Source: Candidatus Aerophobus profundus SCGC AAA252-L23 (GTDB taxonomy: Bacteria; Aerophobota; Aerophobia; Aerophobales; Aerophobaceae). Taken from it: 11,979 nucleotides of DNA. A model generated the notes under the pieces. The model was given only the letters and a program-made list of their open reading frames with translations, made no database searches and had not been told where the DNA came from. This document shows, one piece after another, positions 1 through 8,140 of the stretch; position 1 is the first letter of the stretch; each line of letters begins with the position of its first letter. The stretch is taken from contig AQRW01000184.1 of assembly GCA_000402295.1 (NCBI GenBank), forward strand, positions 40,765-52,743. The letters run 5' to 3'. Position numbers and translations under genes: made by a program.

Positions 1-1
1 A

Positions 2-145
2 AGACCCCTTCAAAAAACTAAAGGGAAATACCGGGCTGTCTATCGTCTGGAAGAGATGGACCCTGATGTTGAGAAACTTGCTGAAGGGATGGGAATAACA
101 AAAAAGAAATTAAAAAGGATTAAGTACTTCAGTGTATACAATTAG
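2..145 (+). CDS. IS1634-like transposase, C-terminal end (partial)
   Basis: The frame is open from the window edge and encodes the last 47 residues of a protein ending in ...KYFSVYN, then TAG at 143-145. The piece YRLEEMDPDVEKLAEGMGI resembles the closing segment of IS1634-family DDE transposases, which typically end with a LEEM(D/N)xxxxKLxExLG-like stretch. The call rests mainly on context: 55 bases downstream lies a 19-bp sequence whose exact reverse complement precedes the 5' part of an IS1634-like transposase at the right edge. The catalytic core lies outside the window. Family assignment from this tail alone would be weak; together with the paired terminal repeat it is reasonable. Confidence 0.6.
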   Translation, partial: RPLQKTKGKYRAVYRLEEMDPDVEKLAEGMGITKKKLKRIKYFSVYN

Positions 146-200
146 CTAATTGATCTAAGTCAGTATTGTTAAGGCATTGCATGTTTTTGTGGTCAATGAT

Positions 201-219
201 TTAATAAACTCACGCTAGT
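201..219 (+). repeat. Right terminal inverted repeat of the left IS copy
   Basis: TTAATAAACTCACGCTAGT is the exact reverse complement of 11600-11618. It lies 55 bases after the transposase stop, where an IS right end is expected. The bases just outside the 19-bp match differ between the two sites (T before and A after here; C and T in the complement of the other). The true IS tip is therefore at or within a few bases of 219. No target duplication can be read because the other end of this copy is outside the window. Confidence 0.75.
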
Positions 220-621
220 AAGGTAGCTCATTTAGTAAGAGCCAGCACAAAAGACAAAATCTACAGCTTCTTCTCCTATCTTAAAAAGTCGTATCTGACA
301 GAAGATAATTTTCTTGTTTGGTTCTTCGCTTTGCCTCCTTTCTAGTAATTCGACTATGGCAGATAGAGCATACCCAAATACAGCAATCTGGTCGATTTTC
401 CCTATCCGGGTAGTACTTCTGCAACCCCCGAATCACGGAGATTCTCGTGTTAAAATTTGCCCAATTAACTGCCTGTAAATCAGGCTGAATTTCCTGAAGA
501 CCAGATTTGAAAGAGAAAATAGGGGATTTAGGATCTTGTTAATGTTTTGTTCTTATACAGAAGACGAAGAATTTAGAGCAGATACCTACCCTCAGACAAA
601 TATACTGCCCCTCCGGTATCG
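220..621. other. About 400 bases without a supportable gene
   Basis: No reading frame with a plausible start and ribosome binding site was found between the IS end and the stop of the hybrid kinase gene. Two overlapping minus-strand frames are open but lack start codons: 432-232 (66 residues, ending in VDFVFCAGSY) and 538-281 (85 residues, ending in LLSDTTF). They could be remnants of a gene truncated by the IS, but I recognise neither. No clear hairpin followed by a T-run is seen after the kinase stop, so no terminator is called. Confidence 0.5.
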
Positions 622-2931
622 TTAAGGTCTCCTTAATGCTTCTTTTATCGCCCGAAGCAAATTGGGAAGGGAATAAGGTTTTTGCAGATAAGGGAATTTT
701 CTTTGTTGGACAAGACGCCATTGTGATTTCCTGTCTGTATAGCCACTGCAGAGGAGAACTGAGAGTTCAGGTTTGCGAGAAAGGAAGCTGTCAATCAATT
801 CTAGAACACTTCCGTCGGGGAGAACGACATCACTGAAGATGAGATCAAAGTCTCTTTTTTCCCTCTCAAAGATCTCCAGAGCTTCCTTTACATTGGCGGC
901 CTCAAAGACGACGTAGTCATGTTCACGGAGGGTCCTGACGGCAAGAGTGCGCACCGTCTCCTCATCCTCCACCAAAAGCACTCGCTCCCCGCTTCCCCGA
1001 GGCTCGGGCGAGGAAACGGTCTCTTCCATCTTACTTTCAGCCTCTCCGGAAACGGCTGGCAGATATACCTTGAACATCGAGCCCTGGTGAAGCTCACTGT
1101 ACACATTAATCCATCCTTTATGCTCTTTGACGATACCATAGACCACAGAAAGACCCAGGCCGGTGCCCCTGGCTGGCCCTTTGGTGCTAAAGAAGGGCTC
1201 AAAGATATGCTTAATAGTCTCTTGATTCATCCCCACACCAGTATCCTGAACCGAAAGGCAAACAAACCGTCCCGGACGGGCGTAGCGATAATCCTTACAG
1301 TATGCCTCATCCAGATGAACATTATCGGTGGTGATGGTGAGTCTGCCTCCATTGGGCATGGCATCCCGGGCATTGACTGCCAGGTTCATGACTACTTGTT
1401 CAATTCTGGCCTCATCAGCCTGAGTACTCCAGATGTCCGGACTGAGATGAGTCTCAATGGCAATATCTTCCCCGATGAGACGGAGGAGCATCTTCTTCAA
1501 GTTCCCAACTGTTTGGTTGAGATTGAGAGAAGTGAACTCCATGGGATGCCGGCGGCTGAAGAGGAGAAGTTGCTGAGTCAGCTTACTGGCCCGTATCCCA
1601 GCACTATGTATTTGCTTCAGATCCCTATGCAAAGGGTTGGTCTCCTCAACCTCCATCAAGGCAAGCTCGGTATAACCCAGAATGGCGGTTAGGATATTGT
1701 TGAAGTCATGAGCTACACCTCCGGTGAGGGTACCAATAGCCTCCATTTTTTGAGCCTGCAGAAGCTGGGTTTGCATGTTTTCCCTGGCTATCTCCGCCTC
1801 CTTGCGTTCAGTGATATCTATGAAAACTCCCCTGAGCCCAATCGGCTTGTTGTCACGAATAGTGGGGTTGGAGTATAATAGGACTGGGAATGTGCTGCCA
1901 TCCTTCCGGAGCGCGGTGTATTCGTTCCTCGTGGGCTTCTCTCCTCTCAGTATGCACAGAATATTCTCTTTGACCCGCTCTTTATCCTCTGAAATGAATA
2001 GCTGGAAGACATTTACCCCCCGCTCAAGATCCTCTTGAGTGTAACCATAGGAGGTGAGTCCATGACGGTTGGCAAAAAGAAGTCTGCCCTGGGGGTCCAT
2101 TTCAAAGACTGTTTGGGGGAGCAGGTCAGCTAATTCCCTGAATCTTCTCTCGCTCTCCCGGAGAGTCTTCTCCATTCTCTTGTGCTGGGTGATGTCGATA
2201 AAAGAAGCCATCAGGCAGATCGGTTTCCCCCCCCCGTCCCGAACCAGATTGGCTGCCAGTTCGACATCGAAGGGGGAACCATCCTTTCGTCGGGCCACCA
2301 GCTCTCCCATACAGGTCCCTTTCTGGTGCAATGCCTCCAGGACTTCCGCCGCTCCATCTTTGCTCTCCCAGAAGTCCAGAACTGGTTTTCCGAGGACCTC
2401 TTCTTCCTGAGCATAGCCCCATAAGGACAGAAAAGAGGGGTTGACGTAGCTGAGTCTGCCCTCAAGGTCAGCAAAGGCAATCCCGCTGATGGAGGAGGCG
2501 ATCGCACTGTCCTTGATTCTCATCGCTTCTTCCGCCCGTCTGCGCTTGGCCCGTTCCTCGCATTCCTTCAGGGCCCGGCTCACCGTGGGGACTAGGAGTG
2601 AGAGATGGTCTTTCAGAACATAGTCGGTGACCCCTTTTTTTAGAGCCTCAATGGCTTTCTCCTCGCCGATAGTTCCAGAGACAAAGATGAAAGGTGTATC
2701 AGGGAACTTTTCTTGGCTAAGGGCCAGAGCCGAGAGTCCATCGAAGGAAGGGAGGGAGTAATCAGCCAGGATAAGATGAGGCCTGTACTCCTCCAAGGCG
2801 CTCACAAAGGCTTCTTTGGTTTCCACCCGCTGGGTGGAGAAGCAAAGTTTTGCCTTACGCAGTTCCCGCTCCATTAACTCAGCATCGCTGGGAACATCTT
2901 CCAGGATTAGAATGCGCAGTCGTTTGTCCAT
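622..2931 (-). CDS. Soluble hybrid histidine kinase with N- and C-terminal receiver domains
   Basis: This 769-residue cytoplasmic phosphorelay protein has no membrane segment. Domain order is REC (about 5-120; acidic E11-D12, phospho-acceptor D57, conserved K107), PAS with PAC (138-250), second PAS with PAC (262-378), HisKA with AHDFNN (phospho-accepting H408), and HATPase. The HATPase shows an N box with N516 and N520, a G1 box DTGVG at 563-567, FEPFFSTK at 577-584 and GTGLGL at 589-594. A second REC follows (650-765; D656, phospho-acceptor D701, K751). All key residues are present, so autophosphorylation and transfer to either receiver are expected. The ATG at 2931 follows GGAG with a 5-base gap. 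It is the last gene of the operon, 23 bases after the response regulator, which could pass phosphate to or from it. There is no HPt or DNA-binding domain. The PAS ligand is unknown. Confidence 0.93.
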   Translation of the reverse strand: MDKRLRILILEDVPSDAELMERELRKAKLCFSTQRVETKEAFVSALEEYRPHLILADYSLPSFDGLSALALSQEKFPDTPFIFVSGTIGEEKAIEALKKGVTDYVLKDHLSLLVPTVSRALKECEERAKRRRAEEAMRIKDSAIASSISGIAFADLEGRLSYVNPSFLSLWGYAQEEEVLGKPVLDFWESKDGAAEVLEALHQKGTCMGELVARRKDGSPFDVELAANLVRDGGGKPICLMASFIDITQHKRMEKTLRESERRFRELADLLPQTVFEMDPQGRLLFANRHGLTSYGYTQEDLERGVNVFQLFISEDKERVKENILCILRGEKPTRNEYTALRKDGSTFPVLLYSNPTIRDNKPIGLRGVFIDITERKEAEIARENMQTQLLQAQKMEAIGTLTGGVAHDFNNILTAILGYTELALMEVEETNPLHRDLKQIHSAGIRASKLTQQLLLFSRRHPMEFTSLNLNQTVGNLKKMLLRLIGEDIAIETHLSPDIWSTQADEARIEQVVMNLAVNARDAMPNGGRLTITTDNVHLDEAYCKDYRYARPGRFVCLSVQDTGVGMNQETIKHIFEPFFSTKGPARGTGLGLSVVYGIVKEHKGWINVYSELHQGSMFKVYLPAVSGEAESKMEETVSSPEPRGSGERVLLVEDEETVRTLAVRTLREHDYVVFEAANVKEALEIFEREKRDFDLIFSDVVLPDGSVLELIDSFLSRKPELSVLLCSGYTDRKSQWRLVQQRKFPYLQKPYSLPNLLRAIKEALRRP

Positions 2932-2954
2932 GGATTCTCCTTAGTTTTAGAAAT

Positions 2955-3398
2955 CTAATAAGGTGGTGGCTTATTGAGAAGCAACCAGTAAAACCCCAGC
3001 TCGGAGACTACCTTAGTGAAGTGATCAAAATCTATTGGTTTAGTAATGTAACTGTTAACCCCCAGCTTATAGCACTCTACCATATCTGGCTCTTCCTCAG
3101 AGGAGGTGAGGACTACCACCGGAATATCTTTGGTTCTCTCATCAGATTTCATTTGGCGAAGAACCTCAATTCCATTCACCTTAGGAAGCTTTAAATCAAG
3201 GAGGACTACCTTGGGTTTGTTCCTAATGGAGCGATCGCGATAGGCCCCTTTGGCAAAAACAAATTCTAAGGCTTCAGCTCCATCATTGACCACCTGAATC
3301 TTGTTAGCCAGGTGGCTTTTCTTGAGGGCCCTTAAGGTAAGTTCCACATCGGCAGGACTGTCCTCCACCAAAAGAATTTCCACTTCATCACTCTTCAT
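2955..3398 (-). CDS. Rcp1-like single-domain response regulator
   Basis: This is a 147-residue stand-alone receiver. It has the acidic pair E12-D13, phospho-acceptor D68 in VVLLDLKLP, the switch threonine T98 and the conserved K120 before P121. The C-terminus LGFYWLLLNKPPP is typical of the Rcp1-like class that accompanies phytochrome-type and related histidine kinases. No output domain is present, so it probably acts as a phosphotransfer intermediate or by protein contact. The frame is open further upstream, but the ATG at 3398 is chosen: it follows AAGGAGG at a normal distance, and the receiver fold begins immediately after it. The upstream kinase stop (TAA, 3402-3400) is one base before this ATG, so its ribosome site lies inside the kinase gene and translational coupling is likely. 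Confidence 0.93.
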   Translation of the reverse strand: MKSDEVEILLVEDSPADVELTLRALKKSHLANKIQVVNDGAEALEFVFAKGAYRDRSIRNKPKVVLLDLKLPKVNGIEVLRQMKSDERTKDIPVVVLTSSEEEPDMVECYKLGVNSYITKPIDFDHFTKVVSELGFYWLLLNKPPPY

Positions 3399-3399
3399 G

Positions 3400-4926
3400 T
3401 TATGATTCCTCCTTATCTCGAGGGAGGGCAAAGTAAAAGGTAGCTCCCTCATCAACTTTTCCTTCCGCCCATGCCCGTCCTCCATGACGGCGGATAATGC
3501 GCTGCACCAGAGCGAGACCTACCCCGGTCCCCTTGAATTCCTTCTCCGAGTGCAATCTTTGGAAGACCCCGAAGAGCTTATTCACATACTGCATATCAAA
3601 GCCTACCCCGTTGTCTTTCACCGAGTAAATGTTTTCCTTATTCTCAACTTTCCCACTCACTTCAACCCGGGCCCTCTTTTGGTATTTGGTGAACTTGATG
3701 GCGTTGGAGAGAAGGTTGACCCACACTTCTCGGATCATGGGCCGGTCTCCCCAGGCGAGAGGGAGGGCAGTAATCTTCAGCTTGAGCTGACGCTCGGAGG
3801 TGGTCTGTCCGATCTCCTCAAAGACGTCTTGGGCCAACTTTTGCATATTGATGGTTGATTCATTTATCCTCTGGCGTCCCCGGCGGGAGAAGGTGAGAAG
3901 ATCATCAATCAGCTGGCCCATCTTCTGGGTGTTATCTCGGACGACCTTGAGGAGGCGTTTACCCTCGCTATCCAGCTTACTACCATAGTCTTCCAGGACA
4001 ATCCGGGAGAACCCGTCAATCCCCCGCAAAGGCGCCCGAAGGTCGTGAGATACCGAGTAAGAAAAGGACTCCAGCTCTTTGTGGGCAGCTGTAAGCTCAC
4101 TGAGACGCTCTTCCAGTTCTCTATTGAGCTCTTGGATTCTCTCCTCGGCCTGCTTGCGCTGGGTGACCTCCCTGGCCAGTTCATCTCGTGAAACAGTAAC
4201 TGCTTTAAGCCTTTCGGTCATCTGGTCGAAGGCTTGAGAAAACTGTCCGATTTCATCTTTGGTACCGGTTGCCACTTTAAATTCCAGATTTCCGGTCCCG
4301 ACAATTTCCGTACCCTCGTGGAGCTGGGTGATCGGCTGGAGAATATTTCTCGCGGTTAAGAAAGAATTAACGGTGATAATTGCCACCAGCGCTGTCATCA
4401 AAACCATGATGTAGAAATCTGCTCTTCTCCGGGTAAGTAATGAGTTCTCCTGAGTTAATTGGGCCAGTCGAGAGGTACGAGAAACCATATCCTGGGATGT
4501 CACTAAGAGCTGGCTGACCAATCTTTCTTGCAACTTTGGGGAGGTGGTTTCCTCTCCCTCCAAGCTACTCCTCTTGTAGACTAAGGTCCATTGGGTGAAG
4601 AGAATCTTAATCCGTTGGTGACTCTCGAGGATGCTTTGTAGAATAACTGGTCTGGTTAAATCTCGGAACCTTAGTTCTGCCAGGAGGCTCCCCAGAGCAT
4701 CACACTTTTGTTGCCACTGGATTCGGGCCCGTTCTCCAGGATGAAGCAGATAATCACTGGTGAGAAGGTTGAGCTCGAACACTCCTTTGACTATCGAGTT
4801 TGATAGCATGTTGTTCCTACCGGCTTCATTTACTTTCTGAAAGGTAAAAAGGGTGATCAAGCCCACTACAAAAATGATGATCACGGATGCCAGTATGCTG
4901 AGTCGGAGCTGGGTTCTGATTCTCAC
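3400..4926 (-). CDS. Membrane histidine kinase with HAMP domain
   Basis: This 508-residue sensor kinase has TM1 at about 9-29, an extracytoplasmic mainly helical segment of about 140 residues (30-168), and TM2 at about 171-190. Next come a HAMP linker (about 192-245), a coiled-coil stretch (about 246-285) and HisKA with SVSHDLRAPL (phospho-accepting H294). The HATPase has N404/N408, DNGVG at 438-442, FGVFQRLH at 452-459 and GTGVGLAL at 466-473. The kinase core resembles phytochrome-type kinases, which usually pair with Rcp1-like regulators, and one follows directly. The start is GTG at 4926 behind GGAGGA, which overlaps the stop region of the binding-protein gene 11 bases upstream. The sensor domain belongs to no family I can name; it could contact the anchored binding protein encoded just before it. 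Confidence 0.93.
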   Translation of the reverse strand: MRIRTQLRLSILASVIIIFVVGLITLFTFQKVNEAGRNNMLSNSIVKGVFELNLLTSDYLLHPGERARIQWQQKCDALGSLLAELRFRDLTRPVILQSILESHQRIKILFTQWTLVYKRSSLEGEETTSPKLQERLVSQLLVTSQDMVSRTSRLAQLTQENSLLTRRRADFYIMVLMTALVAIITVNSFLTARNILQPITQLHEGTEIVGTGNLEFKVATGTKDEIGQFSQAFDQMTERLKAVTVSRDELAREVTQRKQAEERIQELNRELEERLSELTAAHKELESFSYSVSHDLRAPLRGIDGFSRIVLEDYGSKLDSEGKRLLKVVRDNTQKMGQLIDDLLTFSRRGRQRINESTINMQKLAQDVFEEIGQTTSERQLKLKITALPLAWGDRPMIREVWVNLLSNAIKFTKYQKRARVEVSGKVENKENIYSVKDNGVGFDMQYVNKLFGVFQRLHSEKEFKGTGVGLALVQRIIRRHGGRAWAEGKVDEGATFYFALPRDKEES

Positions 4927-4937
4927 AAGTCTTCCTC

Positions 4938-5951
4938 CTAGTGGATTATGGTCACCGCTTCTGGCTTAAGTTCCTCCAACCCCTCAAGGTAGATATAGTC
5001 CAAATAGTTGGGTACTTCTTTCTTGTCAGTCAGGTTATTTTCTATTCTCCAGCGGGCCTGATCCTCGGACAAGAGCAGCAGATCCTGAGGAAGCATTACC
5101 AGGAAATCATGCTTGGGCCACACCGACTGCATATAGGAGGGTTCGTAATTAAAACGCTCCCTGATGGCATTTTGAGCCTCCAGGTTGTTACTCTCAACGA
5201 ATTCTTCTGCCTGCAGTAGTGCCCTGAGAAAACGCTTAGCTACCAGAGGGTGCTTTTGGAGCCACTTGTCTGTGGTCAGAAGGAGGAAATAGAATGATTG
5301 TCCACTTTGTGCCGGCCAGCTCACAACGGTTGATCCCAGGCGGCTCTTCATGATGTAAATGTTTGGGTCCCAGGTCAAAGCAGCATCAATGTCACCATTC
5401 ACCATCGCCTCAATTATCTCAGGAGGTGTAAGGTCAATAATTTCTACCTGGTCAAGCGTAAGGTGGTTAAATGTAAGAAATGTCCCCAAGAAAAACTCGC
5501 CGCAGCTCTTCTTGGTGATACCGACACGTTTTCCTGTCAGCTGGGATATTTTCTCAATCCCGTGGTCTTTTCTGGCCATAAACTCACATGTCTCGAACCT
5601 GGCAACCGTTCCCAGCACTCTCAGGTCTTTTCTGGCGAAACTGTTACTCACAAAGACAAAATCAGACGAGGTGGCAATGTCAGCTTCATTAGCCAAAAGA
5701 GTATCGGCCGCCAGTTTTCCCGCCTCATACGGTTTGATCGTAACCTCAAGACCGTTTTCAGTATAATATCCTTGCTCCTCCGCTATCCAAACCAGAGCTG
5801 CCGTGTCTCCGGCGTAAGCCGCTACAGTAATCTTCTCTGCCGGACCACGGTACTCTTGGGATCCCCATCGAAGAAGCCAAATACCGATTACCACGGCGAT
5901 CACTGCTACTATAGGAAGGGATATCAGAACAAATTTTGTCTTTTTGTTCAT
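4938..5951 (-). CDS. Membrane-anchored NitT/TauT-type substrate-binding protein
   Basis: This 337-residue protein belongs to the NMT1/SsuA/TauA periplasmic-binding fold (ABC nitrate/sulfonate/taurine class). It has a hydrophobic segment at about 7-27 with no lipobox cysteine and no obvious signal peptidase site, so it is probably an uncleaved N-terminal anchor with the binding domain outside the membrane. Family signatures include LVWIAEEQGYY near residues 50-65, the ADIATSSDF stretch, LTGKRVGITKKSC, and NGDIDAALTWDPN. The ligand cannot be read from sequence; relatives bind nitrate, sulfonates, pyrimidine precursors or other small molecules. A GTG three codons upstream is possible, but the ATG at 5951 has AGGGTG at better spacing. 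No permease or ATPase gene adjoins it. Its place at the head of a kinase operon suggests a sensory role, which is inference. Confidence 0.9.
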   Translation of the reverse strand: MNKKTKFVLISLPIVAVIAVVIGIWLLRWGSQEYRGPAEKITVAAYAGDTAALVWIAEEQGYYTENGLEVTIKPYEAGKLAADTLLANEADIATSSDFVFVSNSFARKDLRVLGTVARFETCEFMARKDHGIEKISQLTGKRVGITKKSCGEFFLGTFLTFNHLTLDQVEIIDLTPPEIIEAMVNGDIDAALTWDPNIYIMKSRLGSTVVSWPAQSGQSFYFLLLTTDKWLQKHPLVAKRFLRALLQAEEFVESNNLEAQNAIRERFNYEPSYMQSVWPKHDFLVMLPQDLLLLSEDQARWRIENNLTDKKEVPNYLDYIYLEGLEELKPEAVTIIH

Positions 5952-6067
5952 TTTCAGCACCCTACGCTATCATAACGAAGACAAAAACATCTCCTAATCT
6001 GTTAAAGCCACCCGTCATCCGATTAGGCCATAATGCAAAATCGCCCTCTGTCTGTCAGGCCAAATAA

Positions 6068-6096
6068 CATCTTGCCAAAATGAAAAGAAATGTCAA
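6068..6096 (-). promoter_or_regulatory. Candidate promoter of the sensory operon
   Basis: On the minus strand a perfect TTGACA (6096-6091) is followed after 17 bases by AAGATG (6073-6068), a poor -10 match. It lies about 117 bases upstream of the binding-protein ATG. The exact -35 and correct spacing are suggestive, but the weak -10 means it may need an activator or be chance. Within the same spacer (5961-6247) is a 14-bp palindrome AAAATAGCTATTTT at 6205-6218, which might serve as a weak end for corA transcripts. Confidence 0.3.
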
Positions 6097-6247
6097 GGGG
6101 GCACGCGGTCTTGGGGAAGATACCTATAATTCTCTATTAAGATGAGCTATCTCTATTTATGGGGTGAAATTAGAATACTTTCTGCAAAATCTGACTGAGA
6201 ACTGAAAATAGCTATTTTTCCTTAAAACTCAAATACGATCTACTCTT

Positions 6248-7312
6248 TCATAACCACTTTTTTCTCCTAAAATAAATTAACATTGAAATGGCTATAGCAG
6301 TCATTGCAATCAAAACCAAGGGATAAGCCCAAAATAGCTCGAGCTCCGGCATGAATTTGAAGTTCATACCATAGATGCCTGCGATGAAGGTCAAGGGAAT
6401 GAATATGGTAGCAATTATGGTTAATACTTTCATAACCTGATTCATCCTATTGCTAATACTAGAAAGATAGATATCAAGCATTCCAGAAAGCATATCTCGG
6501 GAAGTCTCGATGGTATCAATGACCTGAATGGTGTGGTCGTAAACATCTCTTAGATATATGTTAGTAGATTCATGAATAAGCGCTGATTCTACCCCTTCCA
6601 GTCCTCTGACTACTTCCCTTAAAGGCCAGACCGACTTCCGCAAAAATATCAATTGTCGTTTTAGACTATGGATAGCCTGAAAGGTTTGCGAGGTGGGATT
6701 AGTGACTAACTCTTCTTCGATAGATTCTAACTTTTCTCCAATCTTCTCTGGAATTATGAAATAATTATCAACAATGGTATCTATCAAAGCATAAGCGAGA
6801 TAATCCGCCCCCATTTTTCTTATCCGGCCTTTCCCAGTTCCGATTCTTTGTCTAATAGGATCGAAAACATCTCCTTTTCTTTCCTGGAAAGAAATTACAA
6901 AATTTGAGCCCAGGACCAAACTTAGTTGCTCTGCCTGAATCTCATCCTCCTTTTCGCTGTGAGAAAGCATTTTCAGAGCAATAAAGATGTAATCATCGAA
7001 ATCCTCCAGTTTCGAACGCGCCTCTGTATCCACAATGTCTTCTAGAGTTAGCGGGTGCAGTTCAAAATGCTCTCCGATTTTCCGGATGATCTCGACATCA
7101 TGAATTCCGTCAACATTAATCCACGTTACCGTTGGTTTGTTCTTGAATGGCAGACATTCATCAATCGTTTTTGCCTGCTTCTCCTGGAATTGGGCTTCGT
7201 CATAGTCGATAACGGTAATTCACGTCTTCTCGATCTTTCTCTCCTCTGGCGGGACAAGCGTTCCCGGAGGAAGACCTACTTCTTTCAATCTTTTTCTAGT
7301 CAGCCTCGGCAT
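6248..7312 (-). pseudogene. corA: corA magnesium/cobalt transporter, interrupted by an in-frame TGA
   Basis: Reading from ATG at 7312 (behind AGAGGTGG) gives a full-length CorA of 354 codons in one frame, broken only by TGA at 7222-7220, codon 31. The N-terminal 30 residues (MPRLTRKRLKEVGLPPG...) and everything after the stop match the family. These include the acidic soluble domain, HPLTLEDIVDTEARSKLEDF (about 85-104), the long helices, TM1 at about 295-314, the YGMN selectivity motif with GMN at 315-317, TM2 at about 325-348 and the basic tail RRKKW. The real terminator is also TGA. CGA to TGA is a simple transition and may be the cause. No ATG, GTG or TTG occurs in frame between the stop and a GTG at 7033, and a restart there would lose about a quarter of the protein. 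It is monocistronic with its own promoter. A sequencing error or readthrough is possible. Confidence 0.85.
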
Positions 7313-7347
7313 ATTTAACCACCTCTCAAACGCAGTACTTAAGAACA

Positions 7348-7376
7348 ATTCTATCATGAACAGAGGATTTTGGCAA
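7348..7376 (-). promoter_or_regulatory. Probable sigma-70 type promoter of corA
   Basis: TTGCCA (7376-7371) and TAGAAT (7353-7348) are separated by exactly 17 bases on the minus strand, each one base from consensus. The start site would fall near 7341, leaving a leader of about 29 bases before the corA ATG at 7312. The promoter appears intact although the gene carries a nonsense codon. Confidence 0.6.
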
Positions 7377-7439
7377 ACTCCTCATGAACGACAATTATGT
7401 TTCCCGGTCAACAACAAGTAAAATCCCCGTTTGAGAAAA

Positions 7440-7822
7440 AGGGAATATACTATCCAGATTACGAAAAAGCACTACTCACCCTTACTCTATAGCCTTCTCT
7501 TGTAACGCTGACTAAACCTTAGTCCTGGGAACTTTCAATTTCTCTGTTTTGAAAAGTCTTCCTCTGATGGTTGATACTCTCTGTTTAGTAGCATTCTGAT
7601 GATAGTCTCATATTTTACTTCATCAATAATGTCGGGATCAATTACCACGGGATCAATTACCAAGTGAATATCGATAGAACCAACATGGGTAAAGTCGACT
7701 CCCTCTGGTTTATGTGTAAAAGGCAAAGTAAAAGGGGACCACCCGATCATCGGCAGGACAATCTTCAAAAAATTTTCAATTGAACCGCCTCCGGAAATCC
7801 TCAAAATTCTCTCAAAAGTCAC
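7440..7822 (-). pseudogene. Decayed nucleotidyltransferase fragment (AbiEii/MNT-like)
   Basis: The open frame 7822-7535 (GTG start, 95 codons) contains FTHVGSIDIHLVIDP followed by YETIIRMLLNREYQPSEEDF. This resembles the N-terminal nucleotidyltransferase segment of AbiEii/AbiGii-type proteins, whose motif is GSxDxD. Here the second acidic position is histidine, so the catalytic pair is damaged. Family members continue well beyond this point. After the TGA at 7535, a piece reading TREGYRVRV appears in another frame near 7503-7475, which looks like the family's next beta strand after a frameshift. An in-frame stop (TGA) lies four codons before the GTG, and no start with a good ribosome site is seen. 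I read this as a remnant of an antitoxin-paired or defence nucleotidyltransferase. The family call is moderate. Confidence 0.45.
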
Positions 7823-7961
7823 ACCAAATCACCGATAGGGAAAATCCCACCCAAAAAGAAAACCTGGTAAACATCTCTTTTTGACCGTCCCAGGAATTCC
7901 TTTCTCCATCAGGCTTTTAGAGATATTTTTTACCAGACACTGTCGAATGGTAGTTTATCTC

Positions 7962-8140
7962 TTATTAGGTTAAACCGTACAGTTTGTAGACTATCTGCTC
8001 TATGAGGCAATCGGTCATCTCTGAATTTTTCTCTTCAGAGGTGTCAGCTTATCGATACTTTTATCAAATTCAGCGGAGAGCTTATCCTGGAATTCTCGGC
8101 GAGAAGGCTTGTAAAATCCGGTTGAAAATTGTGCATTTTC
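7962..8140 (-). pseudogene. C-terminal remnant of an Eco57I-type restriction-modification enzyme
   Basis: The frame 8140-8015 reads ...YKPSRREFQDKLSAEFDKSIDKLTPLKRKIQ and then stops. Shifting one frame at about 8018 continues with TDCLIEQIVYKLYGLT, followed by two consecutive TAA codons (7967-7962) and then EI. Eco57I-type and related N-6 adenine methylase/restriction proteins commonly end with a (D/E)xxVYxLYGLTEEEI motif. The two TAA codons stand exactly where two glutamates (GAA) are expected. One frameshift plus two nonsense changes show long decay. All upstream methylase and target-recognition domains are gone. The remnant abuts the start of an unrelated fragment at about 8143, suggesting a deletion joined the two. 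Confidence 0.6.

Noticed and set aside
919..1692. Long plus-strand open frame of 257 codons
   Set aside because: It lies entirely antisense to the HATPase/HisKA part of the hybrid kinase, whose minus-strand reading has full domain motifs. The plus-strand protein has no recognisable pattern.
2955..3485. Longer start for the response regulator at 3485
   Set aside because: The extra 29 residues overlap the kinase C-terminus in another frame and precede the receiver fold. The ATG at 3398 has a strong ribosome site.
6205..6218. AAAATAGCTATTTT palindrome as a corA terminator
   Set aside because: It is AT-rich with only a central GC, so a stable RNA hairpin is unlikely. I mention it only inside the promoter entry.
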